From NCBI GenBank assembly GCA_002928495.1, contig PERF01000004.1:1-46720 (forward strand): a stretch of 46,720 nt of DNA, written 5' to 3'. Both the position numbers and the translations under genes were made by a program. This document shows positions 35,756 to 43,861 of this stretch, in pieces; positions within the stretch are counted from its first letter, which is position 1; each line of letters opens with the position of its first letter. The stretch is from Methylobacter sp. Lineage in GTDB: Bacteria > Pseudomonadota > Gammaproteobacteria > Methylococcales > Methylomonadaceae. The notes below the pieces were generated by a model. The model did not search any database. It had not been told where the DNA came from and was given only the letters and a program-made list of their open reading frames with translations.

Positions 35756-37735
35756 ATGTTCAAAAAGCTAACTTTGTTGTGCATTTTTTTATGTTTTTTT
35801 TCCATTATAGCCGGAACCTATCTCACTTTATCTGAACCCGGCCATTGTCCTGAGTGGGCCGGCTGTTCGGCGGTCGATATCTTCAATGTAACCGAAGCTA
35901 AGAGCAATCAATTTGCCATTGACCGAAATTTAGCCAAGTCCGTGCACTATTACCTGCTTTGGCTCTTAGTTTTTTCTTTAATGGTTTTAATGATTGTTAG
36001 CTGCAGGCAAGACAAATTTAAGCTGCTGGCGGTATCGGTAAGCTCCAGTATTTTTGTATTAACGATTTTGCAAACAGTACTCGGCATTTGGTTAGCACAA
36101 ATGCCGAATATCCCTTTAATATCAATTGTTCATTGGGGGCTTGGTCTAATAGTTTTTTGGATTTTGTTTTGGCTTTATATTCGAACACAAATTGAAGTTT
36201 TTGAAGACAAAGCCGTTAACGGCTTTGTTTTTTTGGTGGGCTTGTGTACGGTTGCTCTGTGTTTACAAATATTTTGGAGCGCGTGGTCTAGCTTACATTT
36301 TGCATTGAGCACTTGCCTGGACTTTCCTAAATGTAATGGCTACTGGTGGCCCGAATTGGATTTTCCGGGAGCACTGAATTTAATGAATGGTTTATCCGGT
36401 GTTTATGAATCCCCATCGTTGCCGGCGCGTATCAGTATTAACCGCTTTTTGTTGTTGAGCGTAAGTTTTTGTTTTATTGTTAATTTAGCGCTTGTTTTAA
36501 CCACATTACCAGCGCGTAAAACCAAGGCTGTCAAAATTTCCGCGATATTTTTAGCGATTTTTTCAATTCTGGATTTGACCTTATTTATTGGTTTTAATCT
36601 GGCGCCGGAGTTATTTTGGCCAAAATTTGCATTTTTATGTCTTAGCAGTTTGGCCATGTTGCCTTTGATCGGAATTTCGCTTTTTAACCATAAGCCGGAA
36701 CATCGAACAAACGACTCTTTTTCAAGCATTCCTTCTGAACTTGCCGCAGAGCTAGAGCCGGATTCTGCGCATGAAATTAAACCTCGGGCTGATGACTACC
36801 AAAAACCAGCGCCGGAATCACTGTATTTAAGATTAAAAAGTCAATTAAGCCATACCCGCAATGGTTTAAATAAGGTTTTAACAAACTTTGCGGGCGGGCA
36901 AAAACAACTCAGCAGCGATTTTTTGGCTGACATCGAGGCCGATTTGATAATGGCCGATGTAGGTATTGACGCCACCGCCGAAATTATCAACCGGCTTACT
37001 CAAAGCCTTGATAAAAAACAATTAGCTGATGGCGATACGTTATCTCAAGCTTTGAAGCAAGAGCTGTTAAACTTGCTTAAACCTTGCGATGAAACGCTAC
37101 ACATTGCCAAATCGGACAAGCCTTTTGTAATTTTAGTGATCGGCGTCAATGGCGCCGGCAAAACCACAACCATTGGTAAGCTGGCAAAACGCTTACAAAT
37201 ACAAGGCTATAGCGTAATGCTGGCGGCAGGAGACACGTTCAGGGCGGCTGCGGTCGAACAATTGCAAACCTGGGGTGAAAGAAACCAGATTCAAGTCGTA
37301 GCTCAGCACACTGGTGCGGATTCGGCGTCGGTTATTTTCGACGGCTTACAGTCCGCCCAAGCCAAAGGTGTGGATGTCTTGATAGCCGATACGGCAGGGC
37401 GGTTGCACACTAAATCAAATTTAATGGAAGAATTAAAAAAAGTTAAGCGTATTATGGCTAAACTTGATGAATCAGCCCCCCACGAAGTGTTATTGGTGCT
37501 GGATGCCGGCACCGGGCAAAATGCCTTGTCACAAGCTAAGCAATTTAATGAAGCAGTGGCGGTTACCGGCTTGGTTTTAACCAAGCTAGACGGTACTGCC
37601 AAAGGCGGCGTTATTTTCGCATTGGCTAAACAAATGCAAATACCGATTAGATTCATTGGTATAGGCGAAGGAATTGATGATTTGCAGGATTTCAACGCAG
37701 AAAATTTTGTTGAAGCGCTTTTTGTTAAAGATTAG
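35756..37735 (+). CDS. ftsY: Fusion protein: CtaA/COX15-like eight-helix domain joined to FtsY (SRP receptor) NG domain
   Basis: This is one uninterrupted 659-codon frame. Residues 1-310 resemble proteobacterial haem A synthase: about eight helices, Cys pairs C31/C37 (CPEWAGC) and C187/C193 (CLDFPKCNGYWWPELDFPG), H64 and H126. The catalytic Glu position appears to be K61, and both second-half haem His positions are lost. Residues 311-355 are an acidic linker like an FtsY A domain. Residues 356-659 form a full FtsY NG domain: GVNGAGKTTT (463-472), GDTFRAAAVEQL (492-503), DTAGR (545-549), TKLDG (609-613). An even helix number keeps the GTPase cytoplasmic. An internal in-frame ATG (M301) lacks a ribosome site. 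ftsE starts two bases after its stop. Confidence 0.9.
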   Translation: MFKKLTLLCIFLCFFSIIAGTYLTLSEPGHCPEWAGCSAVDIFNVTEAKSNQFAIDRNLAKSVHYYLLWLLVFSLMVLMIVSCRQDKFKLLAVSVSSSIFVLTILQTVLGIWLAQMPNIPLISIVHWGLGLIVFWILFWLYIRTQIEVFEDKAVNGFVFLVGLCTVALCLQIFWSAWSSLHFALSTCLDFPKCNGYWWPELDFPGALNLMNGLSGVYESPSLPARISINRFLLLSVSFCFIVNLALVLTTLPARKTKAVKISAIFLAIFSILDLTLFIGFNLAPELFWPKFAFLCLSSLAMLPLIGISLFNHKPEHRTNDSFSSIPSELAAELEPDSAHEIKPRADDYQKPAPESLYLRLKSQLSHTRNGLNKVLTNFAGGQKQLSSDFLADIEADLIMADVGIDATAEIINRLTQSLDKKQLADGDTLSQALKQELLNLLKPCDETLHIAKSDKPFVILVIGVNGAGKTTTIGKLAKRLQIQGYSVMLAAGDTFRAAAVEQLQTWGERNQIQVVAQHTGADSASVIFDGLQSAQAKGVDVLIADTAGRLHTKSNLMEELKKVKRIMAKLDESAPHEVLLVLDAGTGQNALSQAKQFNEAVAVTGLVLTKLDGTAKGGVIFALAKQMQIPIRFIGIGEGIDDLQDFNAENFVEALFVKD

Positions 37736-37737
37736 CC

Positions 37738-38394
37738 ATGCTTAAATTCGAACATGTCAGCAAACGCTATCCTGAAGCCGGTGAAGTACTGCGCAATATC
37801 AATTTCAGCTTGGATCACGGTGAAATGGCATTTTTAACCGGTCATTCAGGCGCCGGCAAAAGCACTTTGCTTAGGTTGATTGCCGTCATTGAACGTTGCA
37901 GCCGGGGACACATTTGGCTGGACGGCGCTAGTGTGAATGACGCTAAAACCGGCCAAATTCCAGTTCTGAGAAGAAAAATCGGCTTGATATTTCAAGATTA
38001 TAAATTACTACATGACAGAACCGTGTTTGATAATGTTGCCTTACCTCTGGTTATCGCCGGCTATGGACATCAGGAAATTGGCAGGCGGGTAAGAGCGGCC
38101 TTGGATAAAGTGGGCTTGTTAGGCAAAGAAAATAAATACCCTGTTACACTATCGGGTGGTGAACAACAGCGTGTCGGTATTGCCCGTGCCGTAGTCAATA
38201 AGCCGCCGATGATATTGGCCGATGAACCGACCGGCAATCTGGATCCCGAACTATCTTCAGAAATCATGAAATTATTTGAGCAGTTCCAGCAGGTTGGGGT
38301 AACCATTTTAATCGCTACCCATGATATTTCCCTGATAAGCAAAATGAATTACCGTGTGTTAAAGCTGGCGCAGGGTGAGTTAACTTCTGATTAA
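37738..38394 (+). CDS. ftsE: Cell division ATP-binding protein FtsE
   Basis: FtsE (218 residues) is the ABC ATPase that with FtsX controls septal peptidoglycan hydrolysis through periplasmic activators. Visible motifs are Walker A GHSGAGKST, the FtsE-typical RRKIGLIFQDYKLLHDRTVF, signature LSGGEQQR, Walker B MILADEPTGNLD and the His switch ATHD. It begins two bases after the upstream stop, so its translation is probably coupled to that of the ftsY fusion. Confidence 0.96.
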   Translation: MLKFEHVSKRYPEAGEVLRNINFSLDHGEMAFLTGHSGAGKSTLLRLIAVIERCSRGHIWLDGASVNDAKTGQIPVLRRKIGLIFQDYKLLHDRTVFDNVALPLVIAGYGHQEIGRRVRAALDKVGLLGKENKYPVTLSGGEQQRVGIARAVVNKPPMILADEPTGNLDPELSSEIMKLFEQFQQVGVTILIATHDISLISKMNYRVLKLAQGELTSD

Positions 38395-38438
38395 CCCGGC
38401 CATGAAAAAATCACAAAAAAAAATCAGGACTGCTTAAT

Positions 38439-39488
38439 TTGTTAAAGGCAATTCAAGGCGGTAGCAAAAAGTCGCCGCGTGGCGGCAGAGCGCGGCCTGT
38501 GTATCCGTCACCTTCCAGCCGTCCGATAGATAACACCCAAACCCGGAAAGCCGGCGGGCGCTGGCGAGACAAGTTCAACGCTTATCTAGAACTTAACCGG
38601 CATGAGTTGTTTGTTAGCCTTGAACGCTTGGTTGATACGCCATTTTCTTCATTAATGACAATCGGTGTGCTGGCAGCGGCTTTAACCCTGGCCATCAGCT
38701 TTTATCTGGTGGTTGCTAACCTTAACCAGCTCACGCTTGGGCTACAATCGACCAGCCAAATTTCATTATTCCTACGCGACGAAGTGCAAGACGGCCACGC
38801 CCGAAAATTAGCCGAGAAAATTCAGCTTAACCCGGATGTACAACAAACCGGCATGATCTCAAAAGCCCAAGGCATGCAGGATTTTTTAGCCTATAGCGGT
38901 TTTGCCGAGGCCATTCAGGCCCTTGAAAGCAACCCACTGCCGATTGTTATTCAGGTACAGCCCGCGAGTTCGGCAACCGAACCCAGGCAACTGGAAAAAC
39001 TGCTCGCTGAATTCAGGCAATATGTCGAGGTTGACCGTGTCATACTGGATATGGGATGGGCGCAACGTTTGCGCGCCTTAATCGAGCTATTTGAACAAGC
39101 GGTTATGGTACTCAGTATTTTTCTTGCCGCAGGCGTGTTGTTGATTATTGCCAGCACCATTCGTCAGGAATTACACAAACGCCGCGACGAAATTATTATT
39201 TGTAAACTTATTGGCGCGACCGACGGCTTTATAAGGCGGCCGTTTATTTTTACCGGCTTCTGGCTGGGTTTTTTTTCGGCGATCATGGCTTGGTTTGTGG
39301 TTGCTGTCATGGTGCTGGCACTCAAAAATCCAATTGAAAATTTATCCGGACAATACGATGGTAACTTTCATGTCTTGTTTTTGTCGTATCCGGAAACTTT
39401 TATTTTTTTCATCGTAGCTTCCACCCTCGGTGTTACCGGCTCGTGGATGATTTTGCAAATCCAATTAAGGCAATTAATACCTGAATAA
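38439..39488 (+). CDS. ftsX: Cell division protein FtsX
   Basis: FtsX (349 residues from TTG 38439, with AGGA nine bases upstream) has a basic N-terminal tail, four helices (about 70-92, 222-245, 273-297 and 321-340) and a periplasmic loop after the first helix. Family segments are TPFSSLMTIGVLAAALTLAI, ESNPLPIVIQVQP and KLIGATDGFIRRPFIF. An ATG at 38402 would be in frame only if the A9 run at 38415-38423 had eight A. The start is therefore uncertain. Confidence 0.92.
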   Translation: MLKAIQGGSKKSPRGGRARPVYPSPSSRPIDNTQTRKAGGRWRDKFNAYLELNRHELFVSLERLVDTPFSSLMTIGVLAAALTLAISFYLVVANLNQLTLGLQSTSQISLFLRDEVQDGHARKLAEKIQLNPDVQQTGMISKAQGMQDFLAYSGFAEAIQALESNPLPIVIQVQPASSATEPRQLEKLLAEFRQYVEVDRVILDMGWAQRLRALIELFEQAVMVLSIFLAAGVLLIIASTIRQELHKRRDEIIICKLIGATDGFIRRPFIFTGFWLGFFSAIMAWFVVAVMVLALKNPIENLSGQYDGNFHVLFLSYPETFIFFIVASTLGVTGSWMILQIQLRQLIPE

Positions 39489-39508
39489 AAATTGAACCTC
39501 AAAAAACT

Positions 39509-39534
39509 TTAGCACTCTCAAAAAAGAGTGCTAA
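39509..39534 (+). promoter_or_regulatory. CIRCE-like HrcA operator upstream of rpoH
   Basis: TTAGCACTC (39509-39517) and GAGTGCTAA (39526-39534) are the two arms of the CIRCE consensus, without mismatch, separated by eight bases instead of the usual nine. It overlaps a predicted promoter. CIRCE is bound by the heat-shock repressor HrcA. The one-base shorter spacer makes binding likely but unproven. Confidence 0.7.
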
Positions 39535-39537
39535 AAT
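39509..39537 (+). promoter_or_regulatory. Predicted sigma-70 promoter of rpoH
   Basis: TTAGCA (39509-39514) and TAAAAT (39532-39537) are 17 bases apart. The -10 matches consensus at five of six positions and the -35 at four. Both hexamers lie within or touch the CIRCE-like arms, so a bound repressor would block polymerase. The transcript would begin near 39544 with a leader of only about 20 bases. Confidence 0.55.
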
Positions 39538-39564
39538 TTGTATCAGTTTAAAGAGGAGGTATTA

Positions 39565-40422
39565 ATGAACAGTGTTTTAGCTTTACCGATAAATTTATCA
39601 ATAGGTACGTTCGACACCTATTTAAATGCCGTAAGACAAACGCCCAAATTATCTCCTGAGCAAGAACATGAATTAGCGGTAAAGTTCAGAGAAGAGGGGG
39701 ATTTAGCAGCGGCTCGCCAATTAGTGCTGTCGAATTTACGCTTTGTGGTGCATATTGCCAGAGGTTATAGCGGCTACGGTCTGCCCATGCCCGACATCAT
39801 TCAAGAAGGTAATGTGGGGCTGATGAAAGCCGTAAAACGTTTTGACCCGTACATGGGCGTACGCTTGGTTTCGTTTGCAGTGCACTGGATAAAAGCCGAG
39901 ATACACGAATATGTGATTAAAAACTGGCGCATCGTTAAAATTGCCACAACCAAAGCGCAACGCAAGCTGTTTTTTAATTTGCGTAAAGCTAAACCCAAAT
40001 TAGGCTGGCTCTCAAATGCCGAAGCCAAGGCCATTGCAGATGATTTGGATGTTGATGTCGATACCGTTTTTGAGATGGAAAAACGCTTTGACAATAGTGA
40101 TATGGCCTTTGATTTACCGTTGGATGAAACCGATGAAGGAGCCAATATATCGCCCTCTACCTATTTGCAGCAGCACGGTGCCGATCCGTCGGAGCTATTG
40201 GAAAATGCCGATTGGGAAGACCACGAAAACACGCGATTGAATCAAGCATTAACATCGCTGGATAAACGAAGCTTGGATATTTTGTCCAGCCGCTGGTTAT
40301 CGGAAGAAAAAGCCACTTTACAAGAGTTGGCCGAGCGCTACAGTGTTTCTGCCGAGCGTATACGGCAACTTGAGCAAAACGCCATGAAAAAACTTAAGGC
40401 GGCCGTGGTTTTGGAAGCTTAA
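39565..40422 (+). CDS. rpoH: RNA polymerase heat-shock sigma factor RpoH (sigma-32)
   Basis: Sigma-32 is 285 residues from ATG 39565, chosen because AGAGGAGGT lies just upstream. Region 2 includes NLRFVVHIARGYSGYGLPMP and DIIQEGNVGLMKAVKRFDP, and region 2.4 reads HWIKAEIHEYVIKNWRIVK. The RpoH box is QRKLFFNLRKAK, and region 4 ends SAERIRQLEQNAMKKLK. The position after ftsYEX is the classical gammaproteobacterial order. Confidence 0.97.
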   Translation: MNSVLALPINLSIGTFDTYLNAVRQTPKLSPEQEHELAVKFREEGDLAAARQLVLSNLRFVVHIARGYSGYGLPMPDIIQEGNVGLMKAVKRFDPYMGVRLVSFAVHWIKAEIHEYVIKNWRIVKIATTKAQRKLFFNLRKAKPKLGWLSNAEAKAIADDLDVDVDTVFEMEKRFDNSDMAFDLPLDETDEGANISPSTYLQQHGADPSELLENADWEDHENTRLNQALTSLDKRSLDILSSRWLSEEKATLQELAERYSVSAERIRQLEQNAMKKLKAAVVLEA

Positions 40423-40501
40423 GTTAAATCTGATAATTTTCGCCATAAAACGTAGTTTCGGCTAAGTTGTCTTTAGCAGTTGATCTATTAAAATCTCACC
40501 C

Positions 40502-40545
40502 GTTCAAAACCACCAATAATAGGTGGTTTTGAACCGTTTTTTTTT
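40502..40545 (+). terminator. Rho-independent terminator after rpoH
   Basis: GTTCAAAACCACC (40502-40514) pairs with GGTGGTTTTGAAC (40522-40534) around a seven-base loop, followed by CG and nine T. The sequence between 40423 and 40671 holds this terminator and the leader of the SulP gene, and no other gene was seen. Confidence 0.88.
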
Positions 40546-40671
40546 CGGAAATTGCATTATTTCCTGTCTGTAAAATATTTTCTCCTTAAAAATCAAAGAT
40601 TAGGCCTATACGAAAATGTGGCTTGGTTGTTGCTTTTCACCTCTATTCATAGTGGTTTAAAGAGGATAGCA

Positions 40672-42348
40672 ATGAGTCACGGCAAAGTTGCCAAACCGGA
40701 ACAACCCAAACTCGGTCCGGCGGGATTAAAACAAAATTGGCGTAACGAAATACTCTCGGGTTTTTTAGTATTTCTTATTGCACTGCCTTTATGCCTGGGA
40801 ATTTCTCTGGCTTCGGGTTTCCCGCCATCTTCCGGGATTATCAGCGCAATTGTTGGCGGCCTGTTAGTGTCTAGAATTAGCGGCTCTTATGTCACTATTA
40901 ACGGCCCGGCGGCAGGTTTGATTGTGGTAGTGCTGGGAGCCGTTCAATCACTTGGGGAGGGTGACGCGCTTTTGGGATACCGTTACACGCTAGCAGCAAT
41001 AGCTGTTTCCAGCATATTCCAAATCGGCTTGGGCCTATTCAAAGCCGGCCGGTTAAGTTCGTTTTTCCCGGCATCTGTGATTCACGGCATGTTGGCGGCA
41101 ATCGGCATTATCATCATAACCAAACAGATTCACATCATGCTGGGGGTAACGCCGCAACAAGGCAGTCTGCTTGCAACCATGGCACAGATACCGCATAGCT
41201 TGGTTAATTTTAATCCTGAAATTGCTTTGATTGGTTTTTTAGGTTTAACCATTTTAGTCATTTGGTCGTTGTTAAAGAACACTACCCTTAAAATGATACC
41301 CGCACCTTTGCTGGTGGTGATACTCGGCATGGCATTGGGCAGGTATTTCGACCTGGAACACGAACACGTTTATTTGTTTTTGCCGGAGACTGAATTTTTG
41401 CCTCACCATGAACAAACCGTAGGCCCCAAGTTTTTAGTAACCATACCCGGAAACTTTATAGACAGCTTTTGTTTTCCGGATTTTTCAAAAATTGTCACCC
41501 CTGAATTCTGGGGCGCGGTACTAAGTATCTGCTTGGTGGGCAGTTTAGAAAGTTTGCTCAGCGCCATGGCGGTAGACAAGTTAGACCCTTACCAACGTCA
41601 CACGAATTTAGACCGCGACTTGATGGCAGTCGGCACCGGTAATTTGATTGCCAGTATGATTGGCGGCCTGCCAATGATCGCGGAGATTGTGCGTAGCTCG
41701 GCCAATGTGAATAACGGCGCCAAAACCGGTTGGTCCAATTTTTGCCACGGCGGATTTTTACTGCTTTTCGTGATCTTGTTTCCAACTCTGATTCACCGGA
41801 TCCCCCTCGCAGCGCTTGCGGCACTGCTGGTATTTACCGGTTATCGATTGGCCTCGCCGAAAGAATTTGCCAAGGTGATGGGGGTCGGTAAAGAACAATT
41901 AGGGCTATTTGTAATCACCATTATTGGCGTGCTGGCGACCGATTTATTGATGGGTGTAGCTATCGGGATCATAGCCAAGCTCATACTGCATATTATCCGC
42001 GGCGTCTGGTTGAAAAACCTGTTCAAAATTTATTTTAAAATAGAGCAACAGGATGCAAACACAGTAGTGATTAAAGTGCTGGGTTCGGCCATATTTTCAA
42101 ACTTTCTTGCATTAAAAAAAGCTTTGGTAGCGTTGCCGCAAGGAAAAACCTTAGTTTTTGATTTTACCGATGCTTATTTAATAGATCACACTGTCATGGA
42201 AGCCTTGCATGATTATATGCAGCATTATCAGAGTCAGGGCGGACATTGCCAGCAATTGGGCAAACCGCTGGAAGTCTTTTCAGACCATGCGTTGGCGGCA
42301 CGCATCATGACTCCGGACGACAGAAAAAATAAATATCAAGGTACTTGA
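40672..42348 (+). CDS. SulP-family (SLC26-like) anion transporter with STAS domain
   Basis: The protein is 558 residues from ATG 40672, preceded by AGAGG; the open frame extends 40 codons further upstream without family similarity. The SulP membrane core is recognisable in GFLVFLIALPLCLGISLASG, SYVTINGPAAGLIVVVLGAV, SLESLLSAMAVDKLDP and NLIASMIGGLPMIAEIVRSS. A C-terminal STAS-like domain occupies about 455-540. Substrates of this family include sulfate, bicarbonate and other anions; no carbonic anhydrase or sulfate gene lies nearby to decide. A two-component pair follows. Confidence 0.9.
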   Translation: MSHGKVAKPEQPKLGPAGLKQNWRNEILSGFLVFLIALPLCLGISLASGFPPSSGIISAIVGGLLVSRISGSYVTINGPAAGLIVVVLGAVQSLGEGDALLGYRYTLAAIAVSSIFQIGLGLFKAGRLSSFFPASVIHGMLAAIGIIIITKQIHIMLGVTPQQGSLLATMAQIPHSLVNFNPEIALIGFLGLTILVIWSLLKNTTLKMIPAPLLVVILGMALGRYFDLEHEHVYLFLPETEFLPHHEQTVGPKFLVTIPGNFIDSFCFPDFSKIVTPEFWGAVLSICLVGSLESLLSAMAVDKLDPYQRHTNLDRDLMAVGTGNLIASMIGGLPMIAEIVRSSANVNNGAKTGWSNFCHGGFLLLFVILFPTLIHRIPLAALAALLVFTGYRLASPKEFAKVMGVGKEQLGLFVITIIGVLATDLLMGVAIGIIAKLILHIIRGVWLKNLFKIYFKIEQQDANTVVIKVLGSAIFSNFLALKKALVALPQGKTLVFDFTDAYLIDHTVMEALHDYMQHYQSQGGHCQQLGKPLEVFSDHALAARIMTPDDRKNKYQGT

Positions 42349-42464
42349 TGTGCTGATAAATTGGGTCAGTCGTTTATTTAATGCCGGAAACTTAGCGGCC
42401 TTATTCTCAGGTAGTCAATGAACGTTTTTTTTATCCGCCTGTCCAAACCCGTGGTATCGCTTTT

Positions 42465-43853
42465 TTGGGGCTGTTGCTGCTGGCCTTGGGAATCTTAGGT
42501 GGCATGATTTGGCGAGACCTGCATCGGTTTGATAATATCCTGATTTACATAGAATATTCCCACCGAGTTCAAAAGTTATCGCAAAGCTTACAGCAATCTT
42601 TGACTGACCACCTGACAGGGGTAATGCCGGCTTTACCCGGTTCGGATTTGCTCAATGCCATCAACGAAATGGATCATTTGATGCAAACCGAAAATTATTT
42701 GTCGCCCGATACTAAAACCAGTCTGGAAACCGCCAAATCATTGATCGTTGACGCCGGCAAACTCGATCAAATCGAAAAAAACACCCGTCTTATTGCCGCG
42801 CTGAAAGTCATGAAAGAAGCGCTGGATAATGAGTCGCTGGAAGGCGAAAAACTGCTGGAAGATATGAATAAAACCACTGAAGCTGAACTATCGCTAGCCA
42901 TGGTGACACTGGCTTGCATATTATTGGCCGCAGTGATTTTTTTGCGCACCCGCATCCTGCATCCCATTAACGATTTAAGACGTTTACTATTACAACTGAC
43001 CGAAGGCAATTTTACACCGATCTCAACCGATCATATCGATCCGTTATTGCTGCCGGTTTTTAAGAGTTATAACGAAATGGTCACCCATTTGGCCGAACTG
43101 GAAGAGGCGAAACGTTTACATGCCCAATCTTTACGGCACGAAGTCAGAATGGCCACGCAAACTTTACTGGAACAGCAACACAGTCTGGCACGTGCCGAAC
43201 GTCTGGCGGCAATTGGCGAAGTTGCCGCTGAGTTAGCCCACGAAATCCGTAATCCGTTGGCGGGAATACAAATCGCGTTCAGCAATTTCCGCCGGGAAAC
43301 CAAAGATTATGAACAAATTGAACGCTTGGATCTGATAGGCTCTGAATTAAAACGTCTGGCGGCCATGCTTAACGACATGCTCAATGACAGCCGGCATGTT
43401 CCCGAGCCGCCGCAACTCCTGAATCTTGCGGATTTAATACGCGATCTAGTGGTATTGGCGCGCTACCAGATTGCCGAAGCCATCACTTTGGAAATCGAGG
43501 CCCCAAGGTATTTGCCGGTAAATTTACCGCCTAGCGAAATTCGGCAAGTCCTGTTGAACTTGATTTTAAATGCCGCCGACGCGTTAGAACAAAAATCCGG
43601 CTGGATTTGTATAAAAGCTTGGCAGGATGCCGCCTCGGATTGCATAGAGGTAACCGATAGCGGGCCGGGCTTCTCTAAGGTCATGCTGGCACATGGTATC
43701 AGGCCTTTTCAAACCAGCCGTCAGCAAGGTACCGGTTTGGGTTTGGCAATGGTGCAGCGCTTTATTAAAAATATGGGCGGAAACATAAAACTGAGTAACC
43801 GAACACCGCATGGTGCTTGTGTTTGCTTGATATTACCGAAAATAAGACATTAA
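42465..43853 (+). CDS. Membrane sensor histidine kinase (NtrB/AtoS-like), N-terminus frameshifted
   Basis: As read, the frame opens at TTG 42465. A better start is ATG 42418 (AGG seven bases upstream), which gives a natural MNVFFIRLSKPVVSLF; it is one base out of frame because the T6 run at 42461-42466 would need to be T7. The protein has two helices around a periplasmic loop of about 120 residues, a HAMP-like segment, H-box ELAHEIRNPLAGIQ, N box LNLILNAADAL, DSGPGF and GTGLGLAMV. The downstream regulator is its likely partner. The signal sensed is unknown. Confidence 0.88.
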   Translation: MGLLLLALGILGGMIWRDLHRFDNILIYIEYSHRVQKLSQSLQQSLTDHLTGVMPALPGSDLLNAINEMDHLMQTENYLSPDTKTSLETAKSLIVDAGKLDQIEKNTRLIAALKVMKEALDNESLEGEKLLEDMNKTTEAELSLAMVTLACILLAAVIFLRTRILHPINDLRRLLLQLTEGNFTPISTDHIDPLLLPVFKSYNEMVTHLAELEEAKRLHAQSLRHEVRMATQTLLEQQHSLARAERLAAIGEVAAELAHEIRNPLAGIQIAFSNFRRETKDYEQIERLDLIGSELKRLAAMLNDMLNDSRHVPEPPQLLNLADLIRDLVVLARYQIAEAITLEIEAPRYLPVNLPPSEIRQVLLNLILNAADALEQKSGWICIKAWQDAASDCIEVTDSGPGFSKVMLAHGIRPFQTSRQQGTGLGLAMVQRFIKNMGGNIKLSNRTPHGACVCLILPKIRH

Positions 43854-43861
43854 ACCATCCA

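Noticed and set aside
36681-36690. CtaA and FtsY as two genes fused only by a missed T
   Set aside because: An extra T would leave the FtsY frame without any start codon before the middle of its NG domain.
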